Under the pieces are notes generated by a model, which saw only the letters and a list, made by a program, of their open reading frames with translations, had not been told where the DNA came from and did no database searches. From Phytoseiulus persimilis (Eukaryota > Arthropoda > Arachnida > Mesostigmata > Phytoseiidae): a stretch of DNA of 64,000 bases. The position numbers were made by a program, and so were the translations under genes. Positions 45,123 through 56,417 of the stretch are shown here, piece by piece. The stretch spans positions 14,276,211-14,340,210 of the forward strand of contig CM075104.1 in the NCBI GenBank assembly GCA_037576195.1, read 5' to 3'. Within the stretch, counting starts at the first letter, position 1; the number at the start of each line of letters is the position of its first letter.

Positions 45123-45184
45123 GGCGATGAAACGATTAATTTCAAAATAGACTCCTCTATTTTGAAATTAATGGTCCTATCGCC
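45123..45184. repeat. strong 62-nt hairpin
   Basis: ATTAATTTCAAAATAGA (45135-45151) is the exact reverse complement of 45156-45172, leaving a 4-base loop. A further outer stem, GGCGAT (45123-45128) with ATCGCC (45179-45184), lies across a short internal loop. The inner arms are AT-rich, the outer ones GC-rich. The size fits a microRNA precursor, although the terminal loop is small. It could also be a short mobile element remnant. No known mature microRNA is recognised. Confidence 0.85.
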
Positions 45185-45875
45185 CTCGCCACAAATTACT
45201 TGTCCGCTGGGCTTCAATGCTGTTTCTGAGAGGTCGAGCTGAAATTTCCGATGGAGCTTCCAGCCGGCGGCCAGATTCCTCGGTTCGGAACGCAACAGCA
45301 CTCAGCACATTTGCTAGTGACGCTGGACTGAAATAGCAGTCGGATGGAGCATCGGCTCTATCAGGTACAGTCTCAAAAACTGTTCCACTACGAGGGATGT
45401 GGGGTGAATCCAGAGCTTCATCTATCACGGAATATCGTTCATTTTCTTCAAATAAAGTGGAATTCCATGCCGCCCGTTACTTGACGTGAGTGGACCGCAG
45501 AATATCTCACGACGGGGAGCGGGGGTTTGCACTCCGAGAAAGAACTGCACAGCTCGAGGCGGCTCCATATTCCCGAACACGCTCGATGTCGCTTGCTGCG
45601 GCTGCGTGACGTATGTCGTCGGCATTCAGCGGGATCAAGAGAACTTCGTGTCGAGCAACCTTTCTCTGCTACACGATGGCCTTGAACCTCAAAGTGGGCT
45701 GCAGCAACAACCGCACTTCTCCTGACTTGCTCTCCTGTTTGAGAACGGGGTGGCCTGAACAGACGTGAATGAAAAAGCTATGGATATCCTCCGAGTTTGT
45801 TGACAACGCGTAGAATACACCCAGCACCCGAACAGCGACAACCGAACAAAAGAGCTTCCGTTCGCTGAGCTTCTG
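45185..45875. other. no supported gene
   Basis: Short frames only; no repeat or splice pair seen. Confidence 0.35.
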
Positions 45876-46096
45876 ATGATATTACCAGATGAGATGTCCA
45901 TTGAGCAAACATACTGTCCGTGTGTTCAGGAGGGTGAACGAACAGGTTCGGACGACAGAGAGACGGAAGACGAGACTGGAGTTTTGAGAACACACGACAT
46001 CGTTGCCATATCCAAAGCTCCGGGCATCGAAAAGATTTCCGAAGTCGGACTCGGGATTCACGGGAAAAGTTCGTCGACGCGGCTGGTCGAGACTGG
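45876..46096 (+). CDS. candidate first coding exon, acidic
   Basis: ATG at 45876 opens 73 codons plus two bases to a good donor (ACTGG followed by GTGAGC), overlapping a TGA. It starts MILPDEMSIEQTYCPC, passes an acidic block (SDDRETEDETG) and ends in a mixed segment (VAISKAPGIEKISEVGLGI). An internal GTGTGTTCAG could be an acceptor opening the same frame at EGERTG. It lies entirely antisense to the minus-strand candidate 45882-46301; both look coding, so at most one is likely real. Confidence 0.28.
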
Positions 46097-46301
46097 GTGA
46101 GCTTGATAAGGCAACGATTAGCTTTATGTAGCTCCGTTTCCACAGGTACTTTCGGTGTTGGTCTGCCAGCATTCTTCCTCGCCCAAACATATGTCCGATA
46201 GGAATCCGGCTGCGCAGCAGGTATTCCGCTCGGTTGACTGACTGGTTGGCGTCGGTGGTATCTTGAATTGCTCGAAATGACCCTAAATCATGGATGGCCA
46301 T
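45882..46301 (-). CDS. candidate ORF, 139 residues
   Basis: ATG at 46301-46299 has an ideal context (ACAATGG) and opens 139 codons to a stop. The first 60 residues are mixed and well balanced (MAIHDLGSFRAIQDTTDANQ; FGRGRMLADQHRKYLWKRS), followed by a hydrophobic part and a Ser/Cys/Leu-rich C-terminus. Codon third positions are varied. No family recognised. It overlaps the + candidate 45876-46096 in antisense. Confidence 0.33.
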   Translation of the reverse strand: MAIHDLGSFRAIQDTTDANQSVNRAEYLLRSRIPIGHMFGRGRMLADQHRKYLWKRSYIKLIVALSSSPSLDQPRRRTFPVNPESDFGNLFDARSFGYGNDVVCSQNSSLVFRLSVVRTCSFTLLNTRTVCLLNGHLIW

Positions 46302-47429
46302 TGTCGAATGCCAAATGAGAGCATTAACGACAATCTGAAACGATGCGGGCTGATTCTCTGCCTGTCCCAGCGTCTGTCGATCTGCGATTCCTCGATATGC
46401 CTGCTATCCGACGAAGGCCGAGCCAAGTTTTACGGTCGACCGGCGCTCCGAAAGCGCGGCCACGGAATCATGCATTGAAGGAGTCGTATTCTCGATGAGA
46501 AACAAGATGTCGTTGTTCTGGCGTTACACGATGCTCGGTCGACAGCTAAACCTACTCGATTCCACGGTCGGCTCGATACTGTCCGTTTTGGTGATCTCGT
46601 TTCGGCGGTGGCGGCGAGGAAGCTCGTGTTCCGTTTGAGTAATTACAAATGGAGGGAGTCGCCGCGCCCAGTTCTTTTGGCCGTTCGGACTCTCCGGATG
46701 GGGGCGCCCGCAGCCGGCAAGGACCCGAAAAACGGCGGAACAGGTAGCCGCCGGGTCGAAGAGGAAGAAAATAGATTCCCTGTTTTTGACGGCGATCCTG
46801 CGCCCGAGCGTTGATGAGACACCATCGAAACTCCCGTCGGGTCTAGAACGAAAGAGATGGGTGGGTTCTATTTTCAGTAACGGGGGTTTTTCAGTTTTAC
46901 TTTTCGAAACGTGGAAATTTCGCCCTCTTATGTGCTAGTTTCGGAGCGTCGACGCCCAGGTCGGCGGTCTTCTCCGTGGGACGATGTTTATTGTTCTCGA
47001 ATGAAGAGAGAGCGAGCGGAAGGGGGATATTGAAGGAACGTTCCTCAACATGCGGACGGATGACGCGTGGAAAAATGAAAAGTTCGTTCTGCTTCTGAAG
47101 AGAAAGGAACGCCTGACCGGCCGACTGTTCACTGCTTTCGACCGCTCTTACGTGCGCCGCTCGGCACTTCCACCTTTGTGAATGATTTCTATTGTATGAG
47201 TGAGGAAGCGGAGAAAATGAAGGAGAAAAAACCGAAGACGAGACGTACAAACAGATGTTCGAATTCTCAGAGGGACTTCTGCCGTCGTTCGATGGAAAGG
47301 CGCTCGACTCCCCGATTGCACGACAGGCGGTCGAGAAGGATTCTCTCCGGGGTCTCTCCAGGGCACGGCCCGGGAAGAGGGAAATCTTTTGGAGCTTTAT
47401 CGGATCTCTCTCGTCCTCGAATCTCTAAA
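46302..47429. other. no supported gene
   Basis: Basic Arg/Ser-rich frames on both strands, including a Lys/Glu-rich + piece near 47180-47270 without splice support. No repeats. Confidence 0.3.
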
Positions 47430-47768
47430 TCAGAATTCTAGCCACCTGTCTGCTTTCAGGCTCACTACGTGGCTTCCCGAGCGCCGACCAGGAAACGAAT
47501 TCAGATGAAAATCAGTGAACTTTTTCGAGTTGGATGGGATAGAATCGATTTGGGCCGTGACTGTGGTTTTCATCCTTAGCGCTGATAACACCGGGAACCG
47601 TTGGAGGCCCCATTTTCCTTTTCGTGAGCCGTCTGTACGATCGGGGGAGATTCGCGTTACCAACCACACCAAAATATGACTGTGTGGGAGGCAGCGTTTT
47701 TGCCATTCAATGGAATACATCAAGCATCGTACCTTCGCAGAAACATGATGTTTCACGATGAAGTCCAT
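47430..47768 (-). CDS. candidate ORF, 112 residues
   Basis: ATG at 47768-47766 in very good context (AAGATGG) opens 112 codons. It begins MDFIVKHHVSAKVRCLMYSI, has a hydrophobic-aromatic run (HILVWLVTRISP), then a basic and Ser/Lys-rich end. It overlaps two + strand candidates (47460-47579 and 47676-47894) in antisense. No family recognised. Confidence 0.25.
   Translation of the reverse strand: MDFIVKHHVSAKVRCLMYSIEWQKRCLPHSHILVWLVTRISPDRTDGSRKGKWGLQRFPVLSALRMKTTVTAQIDSIPSNSKKFTDFHLNSFPGRRSGSHVVSLKADRWLEF
47460..47579 (+). CDS. candidate terminal exon, 39 residues
   Basis: Strong acceptor (CTGTCTGCTTTCAG, AG at 47458-47459) opens 39 codons to a TAG in phase 0. The residues are mixed and basic (TRKRIQMKISELFRVGWDRI). 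It is antisense to the 47430-47768 ORF. No partner exon found. Confidence 0.25.
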   Translation, partial: AHYVASRAPTRKRIQMKISELFRVGWDRIDLGRDCGFHP

Positions 47769-47894
47769 CTTTGCTTGTCAATAAGAGTGGCTTGTCGAAG
47801 GGTTGAGACTACCATAAGCTCAAGATACATCACGCGAAAGTCAGACGAGAACGTAGGGTTCCATCTCGAGGTCCAGGGTCTCGGATTAGAATAG
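47676..47894 (+). CDS. candidate ORF, 72 residues
   Basis: ATG at 47676 (A at -3) opens 72 codons to a TAG. It starts MTVWEAAFLPFNGIHQASYL and ends acidic/hydrophobic (ENVGFHLEVQGLGLE), with three Cys. It partly overlaps the minus-strand ORF 47430-47768. No motif recognised. Confidence 0.25.
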   Translation: MTVWEAAFLPFNGIHQASYLRRNMMFHDEVHLCLSIRVACRRVETTISSRYITRKSDENVGFHLEVQGLGLE

Positions 47895-50215
47895 ATGAAA
47901 GGGAATACCGATGGCCAATAAGGATCACTATCTGGGCACCTCCGTGCGTGCGACACTTCTGCGGGGTTTCTGTGCAGCACAACGCTCCCTCTTGCCCGCT
48001 CCCTTTTTTCACGCCTCGCCAATCGTTCTCTCAGTTCGGGCGCCAGACTCTTCAGGAAGTATTCAGGAGGTGCTCGAGCCCATCTCCAAGCTCGACGGAA
48101 TATGGTACCACGTCCATGTGGTTCCACGGGAAACAGCACACTTTGCTTTCACAGAATGAAGGGCTTCTCCTCCGATCAACGGAGACTTCACCGTCGAGTT
48201 TCCCGTCGGAGTTTCCGCCTTGACGTGGAACCTAAGATCGAATTAGAGACCGACAATGCCCGCTCACACGTGAATGTCTCCGCTTGACGAGGACCCGGGA
48301 ATCCGTGCCGCACCCTATGACACCGAGCTCTCTGAGACAGGAGATGGCTCACGTGTCCACCTGCCGACGCGCATTGACAGGGCGAGACCGTGCAGATAGC
48401 GCATGCAGTCACCAGAACACTTGAGCGAAACGGATCCGCTCCCCCAGCCTCTGAGCTGGTTCAGCTTCCTTGGGAGCCGACGAGCGTGTAACCCTCCGGA
48501 ACCGCGAGAAATGCACCAAAAAACCGAGAGGCGATCGCACCCGAGACGCTTTTCAAGAGTTAGCCGTTGAGAGGTGTCACTTGGAAGCGTGTCGTTTGAG
48601 CGCTCGCGAACGTCGAAAGCCAACTCCCAGATGTTGCGTGACAAGCTCGAACAACGAGCGCGCCAAAGCGATTTTCCTCGCACGCCTCGTTTTCGACTCT
48701 TATTCCTCCCCGAGCATCCATGCAGCCAGGTGGGGCGCCGGTATCAAACCCACCCCTGCAAAGCACCGCATCGACTTAATTGTCCCTGTGAAACCACACC
48801 CGACTCGCTATCTCTTTTCGTCGGTCGCCATATCTGATTCAATGTCTTCTGTCAGTACATCGGGCACGCAACCAACGATTGTATCGGCGAACGCGCCAGG
48901 AGATTGCGTTCGCGGCTGGCTCCCTCACTCTGGGCAAGATGGGCTTCCAGCTCTTTGGAATCCCGTCCAGTGAAAGATTCTCTCGGCTCAGATCGCGCAT
49001 CCTCTCCAGGGAATCGAAGGAACATCGGAACGACGGCGGCAGCAGCAGTTGTTCGAACCCCGAAAACCGGGCATAGGGTTGGTGCGCAGCCGTAGGAGCT
49101 CGGTAGGCCTTGTCGACTTGTTTCTCGGAATGCTCAGGTGGATGATAGCTTACCCACACAACCTGACGCCCAGTGTTATGCTCATCCCCCGCCCCTCCGT
49201 GTGAGACCCGCTATTTCTACCAGTGCTGGAATCCCAGTTCGGAATACTTCGAATTGAAGTGGCGCTTTCGTCCCACTTCAGAAGCTGCTCTCGGACCGGT
49301 AACCAATCAACGAACTAACACGGCCTGCTGACCAAGCAAGCTGTTCGCGGGCTTGAAAATTACCTCCGGAATCGCCTTCGAGGGAGCCGTTCAAGCTGAA
49401 ACAGAAAGGTCTTGACTGAGCCCGTGTGGGGCTCGCGAACACTCCGAGGCTGCGTAAGGCAACGCCACCTTTTCGTTCGGAGGCTTCCCGGGGCGAACTT
49501 GGCGGCAACACCGGCGGCTCATGCACGGGCTCATGCCTGCCAGACTGTTCCCGTGCGGACGGGAGAGAGAAAGCGTAGTGATAGGGAGAATTATGGTAGA
49601 CATAAATCCAGTTCCTGCTACGCCACCTTGCCCGCCGCTTTTCCCCCGCCCAAACAGTAGCGACTCTTGGCAACCGAAACATAGACCGCTCCCTCCGCCA
49701 GAGAGAAGAGAGAGCGAAAAGAGAGGGTACGGAGAGAACTGCGATTGAGAGAAAGTCTTGAGAGTCATACACTTTGTTACGCCGATTTGGAACCAGTTTG
49801 TTAGCTGGGCTCGAGACCGGGTCGGTCGGCTGGCTCACTCGCTCCCGGGGCACTGTTGGGAACGCAACGACTCCTCCCACCGACCGACCCGTTTCCCCCG
49901 ACGGTTCTCTCCCTTCTGCCCTAGGTCGTTAGACAAAGACCGAGACAAAGGTATGGTGGAACAATTTTCTCCCACCACCACAGCCGGCACCTCGCCTCGA
50001 TTTCTATTCTGCTGCGCCCAGAGAGCTTGAATCTGACTCCAGTTGTCAAGGGCCAGCTTGGCAAACTGCAGGTGGAGCGATTCAGCAGAGGTCTGCACAG
50101 GTCTCCCAGTGGCACCGCGAAAGCGAGGGCGCAATCCGCGTCGGGAGACCGAGTGCTTTGGCACTCGTAGGAGCAAATACCAAGCGAGGCGGTTTCTTCG
50201 TCGATAGTGAAACGT
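47895..50215. other. no supported gene
   Basis: A 200-codon minus frame (49278-49880) is Arg/Ser/Pro-biased. It includes a chance near-match to a homeobox helix that is discussed under rejected items. No repeats were seen. Confidence 0.3.
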
Positions 50216-50848
50216 TCAAAAGTTGATTCGAACGGGAGGATCGCTCGGTCCTGTTAGTCGGTCTATCCTGCTACGCGCGCTGTTCTTGCCCTGGAAGGAT
50301 TCGAAATCTGAATGAGCATGCATTCCAGGGAATCCTCTCCGATTCTCCCCGCAGTCGGTGACGGCGGTGCTTTTCACAAAACGTCGTCGGCGATCCAAGC
50401 GAGTTCCTTTTCCCTTTCGCTGTTGCGGCTCCGCAGCCGGGGAGCGCATAGAAAGCGGGCTCCGAGCAGAATTGTGCTCGATTCCCGATATTAATGCTGA
50501 CCCAGGCTCGTTCGCTCGGTGCCAGCGGCTCGAGCGATGGTTCGGCGCGTTCTCTCTTGTTTCATTTCCTCTATCGTTCGCTTCGCGGCGAACTGGGTGT
50601 TGCCGGGGCGCGACAGTAGAACGACGCCCTAACGGCGAGGTTTCGGGAACGTTTGAATGAATTTCCCTCCGGTCGAGTCTGGAAACAGGGCGAGCTCTGT
50701 ATTTTGCGACTTCGCCGCCACGCCCTCGATCGGAACGTGAGAAAGTTTCAGAGGTGGGGAAAGTTGCATGGTCCCCCGCCCTCGAGGGTCTCCCCGGGGC
50801 GACGGGGTCTGGATCTCCCAGTTTTTGATCGGAAGAGTATCCGACCAT
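50216..50848 (-). CDS. weak candidate ORF, 210 residues
   Basis: ATG at 50848-50846 in strong context (ACGATGG) opens 210 codons. The product is very Arg, Ser, Pro and Asn-rich throughout with few hydrophobic residues, matching the background bias of this DNA. Length is within chance. No domain seen. Confidence 0.18.
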   Translation of the reverse strand: MVGYSSDQKLGDPDPVAPGRPSRAGDHATFPTSETFSRSDRGRGGEVAKYRARPVSRLDRREIHSNVPETSPLGRRSTVAPRQHPVRREANDRGNETRENAPNHRSSRWHRANEPGSALISGIEHNSARSPLSMRSPAAEPQQRKGKGTRLDRRRRFVKSTAVTDCGENRRGFPGMHAHSDFESFQGKNSARSRIDRLTGPSDPPVRINF

Positions 50849-53800
50849 CGTCCCTGAATGAGAGATCGGGAACGTTGCAGTTGGTTCAACGGGGTGGCTT
50901 TGTTTCTCTCGCGTATGTTAGTCTCCCAGCTTCGATAGTGAATTATACATCAAGCTGCTATCAGCTGCAGATACTAAGCTCCTGTGCTTAACTCGTCGGT
51001 TTTTTTCCCGAGATCCGACCGAGCCGATGACAACGACCGGCTGGAAGTGATACTAACCAGATCATTCTTTTGCGCTCCGGTCACCGTTGTTAGCGGGGAA
51101 ATACTTGTTGACCCGATAGGCCTTTCGTAATCCACTCGTCGGAGATCTTCGCGTCCGTACTCGAGTCCAACCGTATTCAAGATGGGACGGCATCGAGCAA
51201 GATAACCGCGAACGTGAGTGTATCGGAGTGAGGCATCGGGCCCCGTCTATGACCGAAAGCTTTTTCGGGTTTCGCTACGAGCTTCCAACGAAATTGGAGG
51301 AGAGCGGAGGCGGCTCCGGAGAATGGATCACAGACGAATCGAACGGAGTAAAGTTGGGATCTTGGCATCTGTTGACGAAGCGAAAGCCATCGTTGCTCAG
51401 CCCATTTCAGTGTTGTTCCTGGACAGGGAGGACTGACCAGCAGAGGCAACGACGGAAGTTGCAGGAAAAAAGAGCTACGAATCAAAGAATGAACGCACCA
51501 GGCGGGGGTGGGGGAAATCTGTTGCAGGAACGGATGAAACCCACAGGCACTCGGTCTCTAGGGGCACAGCTCTCCGGGAAGGCCGACAGAGGAGCTTTTC
51601 CTTTGGAACGCTTCCCCGTGTTTCCCTTCTACGCCCAATCGTTTGAGGAAAGGGCCCAAAAGGGAAGTCACACAAGCCTATAAAGTCACTGAAAGCGGGG
51701 ATCACAGGCTTGCGACCGTCCGAAGCAGATTCTGTCCTAAGTTCGTCTACTAATAGAACCAGTCACAGGTCCCGATGAGGGGAGCGGGATCGGCGGAAAG
51801 ATTCCCGGAGATCGGGAGCAGGGTTGTCGAGAAGACAGGAAACAGTTCGAATCAATGCCGGAGAGGGGAAGTGAAGCCGATTTGCTGGAAAACGGACTCG
51901 GGCGTCGCCTTAAAGAGCCGGGACGGCGGATATCGGACGCTTCTGGGATGGCTCGCTGAAGAGTCTCTCTTGATCTCTGGATTTCGGCTGTTCTTCCCCC
52001 GTGAACAGTTTAACGCGGCGATCGCCACAAGCGACGAGACCTGAGGAATTCCTCCGTCCGCCTCGCCTCCGTCTCCTGCTCTTGAGAAGAGGAGAACGGG
52101 GGAGAAGTCGTTCGAACAATCCCAACCGGGTTCCTACGATGCTGGGTCCGGATAGCCGGTGGAAAGATAACGCACAGTGACACCGCTAGCTTCGAAATGG
52201 ACGCTAATCTTGTCTTCTCAGCAGAGAGAATCAACGACGAGAGGAAGATGTGGCACGGCAACGGTTCAGCGGCGACTTTAGCTAGCTATCAGGGGAATGA
52301 GAGCAAAATTATTTTGTTATCACTGACTGCGAATCAGATAATTGACAAGCGATCCAAGCCGAAGGGATGGTGGAAGAGTGCCAGCAGCGGTCCTGTCGAA
52401 CTGCAGCACACGCGAGATTCCTACAAAAAACCTCTAAGTTCGCTCATCTCTCCCGCTTTCTCTCCGAATCGCAGCTCCCCCGATGTTTCGTCTCCTTCTC
52501 TCTCTCCCAAGGAGCGTTCATGCTTTTCCATCTTCTGTATATTCGCTGTCGGCTGTTGTTGTAATTGGCGGCTTCTCGGCGATCGAGGAGTCGAAGAGCG
52601 GGAATAGAAAGAAGTCAAACGGAGGCAGAGTGTCGCGAACAAATCATTCATAATGGGCCGATACTTCGTTTGACATTTTGGGTCTCGGCGCAGCGCGCGA
52701 CCGTAACCGCATAAAATCGCTTTGTCGTAAAACAATTTCCGCGATGGCAGCCGCTCTCGTCCTGCGACGGCGCCGCTCTCCGGCCGAAGACCATAAAAAA
52801 ACACCAGAAGTGGTCCAGTTGTCATTTTTTGTCACCTCGCCACCTAGATCACCGTACGGTGCGTTGTCTCAACGACTTTCGAAGATTCTGTCAGCAGAAT
52901 GCCTTTCACGCAATAGATTTTTTATTTTCTCCATCGTGTCACGAACATTTTTCTCCAGGCAGTCAGTGATCCTCCTGAGCGAGCGGCTGTGCGATCGATA
53001 AACGGAGCGACACAACTTCGTTATCGCGGGTTTGATGGGCTAGAGCTCTTGATCACCGAACGCGAGGACCCATTCTTCAGTTCAGTTGCAGTACGAAGTC
53101 TACTGATCTTCGTCAACGTTGGTCTTGGGCGGGATGAGTTCTCAAGATTTGTTGCACTTGACGGATTACGCGGGTCTTTGCGGAGCATTTGGAATGCCCT
53201 CGCTGCCTTCACAACGAAGGCAGCGTGGGAGCGATCAGAATCCTCATCATCCTCCTGCGCCTGTTGTATAATTTTGTGGGAGCAATTTGCTAACGGCAGG
53301 ATCGCTCAAGAGGAGGCTGGAAATTTTCCAAGTAGCCATTTCTTTCCTGAGTGGAGAGTGGTTTCTACCTCCAGCCAACAGTTTACCATCAAACGAACTC
53401 TACAAGAGCAATGACCAATGTGCCCAGGAGCTTCCCAACGATTTTTCCAGATACACTCCTCCAGCAGTTTGTTCAACCTCTTATCTCCAGAGGAAGCGGA
53501 AACAACACTTATCAGGAATTCAGTCGCTCGAGGCAGGAGGGGGGGGGACACCACGACTGAAATTCTTTGACGTCACCGAGGGATTCGTTTCCATAAACTG
53601 CGTGTTTGTTTTTGCCGGATATTCTCCGTGCGCGCGCGGCTTTCGCGGAGAATCCCTGACCATATTCTCATGAATGGAGTGTTCGTATGACGCAGTCAGA
53701 CGATGACGGAGCAGACACCGAGCCGTCCCTTGCTCCGCGATGGCTTTGATGTCCACAGAGAAGAGTGTGATTCGCTCCTGATAAAACCTACTCCAGCAAC

Positions 53801-54022
53801 CCTCCGGGGGGGGGGGTCACTTCTTTGCCGTGGGATATTGTCACCGAACAGAGGCGGACCATGGCGACTGTTTGTGTTTTCGCTGACCATGAAGGGATTC
53901 CGATCGGTGCCATCGCCCCGTGTGTGAGGTCCGTACCCTGTCGTTATTCCGATCGGGAAAAAAGCATCGTTTCCGAACGAACAGTCATTGCAGTGCCAGC
54001 GTTTAGCCGTAAATATACTCAC
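50849..54022. other. no supported gene; poly-G tracts
   Basis: Includes G(9) at 53539-53547 and G(11) at 53806-53816. Several 100-150 codon frames overlap on both strands without splice support. Confidence 0.3.
53806..53816 (+). repeat. G(11) homopolymer
   Basis: Eleven consecutive G, directly visible. Confidence 0.9.
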
Positions 54023-54111
54023 CGAATGACAGCGGCGGCTGTGAGTTCTTCTATGGAGTGAAACAAAAGATTCGGCGACGGCGGCAGGAAGAAGAAGAGG
54101 CGGAAATAACG
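54023..54111 (-). CDS. candidate internal exon, 89 nt
   Basis: Both splice sites are near-consensus on the minus strand: acceptor ATCTCTTTCTTTCAG and donor CATTCG followed by GTGAGTATA. Two of three frames are open. One reads RYFRLFFFLPPSPN then LLFHSIEELTAAAVI; the other is part of a 202-codon frame (53696-54304). This is the best-flanked internal exon seen, but the reading frame and gene are uncertain. The pyrimidine-rich interior may favour splice-like signals by chance. Confidence 0.33.
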
Positions 54112-54521
54112 CTGAAAGAAAGAGATGTAATCCGGGCGGGTGAGTCGTGGGTGGGCAACGGGTGGGCAAGTGGCCGTTAGTTGGAGGGTCGTGGCTCGCA
54201 TTGGCTCTACGGCTCCGCTTTTCCGTCTTTTTCTTCGGTTGCTTCTTCCGTTGGCTGGGATTGTCGGGCGGGGAAATGGAATGTCCTCTCAGCGAGTCCG
54301 GCATCGTTGTCGTCGTCGCCCCTCTCCCTCCCCCGAAACGACGCCCGCTGCCATCGCCGTCTTTCTGTCCCGCTTCTCTTCGAGTCCTCGGGCCTAGGAT
54401 CTCGGTCCTCCATCAAGCCGGAGCCGCTAATAGCAACGATGAGCCCCTCCTTCAGAAACTCGGTCCGTCGGCCGTGAACTAGCCGGGAAACAACTCCTTA
54501 GCGCCTTACGAGTTCAGCGAA
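54112..54521. other. no supported gene
   Basis: GTGAGT occurs on the + strand at about 54140 without a credible exon. Otherwise short frames. Confidence 0.3.
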
Positions 54522-54800
54522 ATGTTGGCCCCGCTGGACGGGCCCATCCTCCCACTTACCCTCGCTGAGCTCGACAGTCAACGGGTCCAGTCCTTCACGG
54601 AGAGTTACTTCGTTTCGATCGAATCGCTCAGATTGTTCCTCTCGGTGGTGCTCGACTCCGTGCGCCGGCCGATGACCGTCCGGGACGGAACCGAGCGGGA
54701 CAGCCGGAAATTTGTCGAGTATGAGGAATGCGGTTCGAGAGTGGCCCGACTACTTGAGCAAGATCACGAGGGAACCAGAACTTGCTTCGTCCAATTCTGA
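54522..54800 (+). CDS. candidate ORF, 92 residues
   Basis: ATG at 54522 (G at -3) to a TGA. The first half is hydrophobic and well balanced (LPLTLAELDSQRVQSFTESY; SIESLRLFLSVVLDSV), the second half acidic and basic (DGTERDSRKFVEYEECGSRV). Likely helical throughout. No family recognised. It is one of the better-looking short frames of the right half. Confidence 0.33.
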   Translation: MLAPLDGPILPLTLAELDSQRVQSFTESYFVSIESLRLFLSVVLDSVRRPMTVRDGTERDSRKFVEYEECGSRVARLLEQDHEGTRTCFVQF

Positions 54801-56417
54801 AGCTTTCAATCCTCCCGTCGCTCCGATCTTCCCTACGTTCATCCGTCACATTGGTCGATGTATGCGTCCGTTAGTTCGCTCGCTCGCTCGTTGGTGCAGA
54901 CTGCGGTGATTGTGTGCCTATGATGGATCAGGCTTAAGCTCGACGGGCTGGTAGCTTGCTTGTTCCCCGGACTCACGGCCTGCAGACGGCCGGTCGAACG
55001 GCTGACTGACTGCCTGCCTGCCCGCCCTCCTGCCAGCTCGCCGGCCTGTTCGTGTGTTGAGCTCCACTGTCCTCTTCCTGACGGAGCATCCTCTGGCCCT
55101 TTTGGCCTTTGGCGCACTGACCTTTCCCATCAGCGGTTCGGGAATCGCTGAATTCACCAGCAAACCCGATAGGCAAACGGGAAAGTCCAGATGAGAGAAT
55201 CTTCCGACTCCGGCCGACACAGTCAGGAGAGATACTCTCGGAAATCGTTTGTCGAGGACGATGTTGACAAGCAAAATGACGTGACCCTTAGGAATCCCTC
55301 AGTTCGGAGGCATCGTTCCGGGATCGACCGTTCAACGATTCTTCGTTGGAATCCGAGAGTTCTGCGTCGGGATGCCCCGGTGAACGTCGTCGCGGGTCGC
55401 AACGACCGATGACGCGCAGGCCCAGCGAAATACCCGTCGTGCTGCTGTTTCGAAACATCAAGAGCAAGCCATGGAGGAAAGACGCCGAGGGAGTTTTTGT
55501 TGCTTCGCACTTCACCGGGGGGCGACGCCACCGCTGCATAAAAACTCTAAGAGCCAATCAAATTACGTCGTTGGCAACGACTTAGCCGCCGCCTCGGCCT
55601 CCCCCTGTTCCCGACCGCCACCGCAGTCGTTGCCATCGTGGCAGGAGAGGAACCAAAGGATACGGAACGTGGTCCCCCGTTCCCCGCCAGGAATGAGCGG
55701 GGGAGGGGCAGCAGGAGGCAGACTCACGACAGCACGCTAGCTCCCGGCGACGTCGTCGTAGACTTTGTTGTCGGTGTTGTCGCTCATCTAATTTTGTCAG
55801 CGCTAGCTGGCCGCACGTCAAATAGACCGACAAAAAGAGAGACATGCGGAGAAAGAGAAAGCGCCGCTCAGTGTCGTTTGTAGTAAAACTGGCACTAAAC
55901 GAGATTACTCAGCACTCAGCACCCCACCAACTTTTCCCTCGTTCGAACAAAATGACGGGAAAATAGAATGAAAGCGAGAAATAGAGAGTCGGAACAGTGA
56001 GGCACAGGGAAGAGCCTGGGTTTCGGCTCCGTCCCCGTCGGTCTCACAAAAGCTGTTTTGTCTACTACTTCCTCCAATCTCGTCCCACGGCTTTCCTGGG
56101 ACTCCGGGGCACCTAGCAACAGCGGAAGGAACGATGGACGAGCATTTTAAGGAAGACCCACAGAGAAGGGTACTGGAGATCGAGGTGGAGAGGAGCCAGT
56201 GCCGTGAGTTCGATTCTCGATGGAGGCGTTGCCGCTGCCAGAATGGCGAAGTCTTTGAGCATTCATCACCTGTTCAATCGAGGTGGACCGCCAGCATATC
56301 AACGGAAACATATGAACCCATCCTTTAAAAATGCCTTGTGGTTCTGCTGGCATCTCATATTCCCACATGACGGAAATACTTCGATGATGTTTCTAGCCGA
56401 ACGATACCAATCCGTGG
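54801..56417. other. no supported gene; tetranucleotide-like tract
   Basis: A CTGA/CTGC-rich tract at 55001-55022 resembles the one at 33877. Frames are Arg/Ser/Ala/Gly-rich. Confidence 0.3.

Noticed and set aside
49786-49805. Minus-strand TGGTTCCAAATCGGCG resembles the homeobox helix 3 codons (WFQNRR) with one base missing
   Set aside because: No homeodomain residues occur upstream in any frame, and the needed frameshift is arbitrary. Treated as coincidence.
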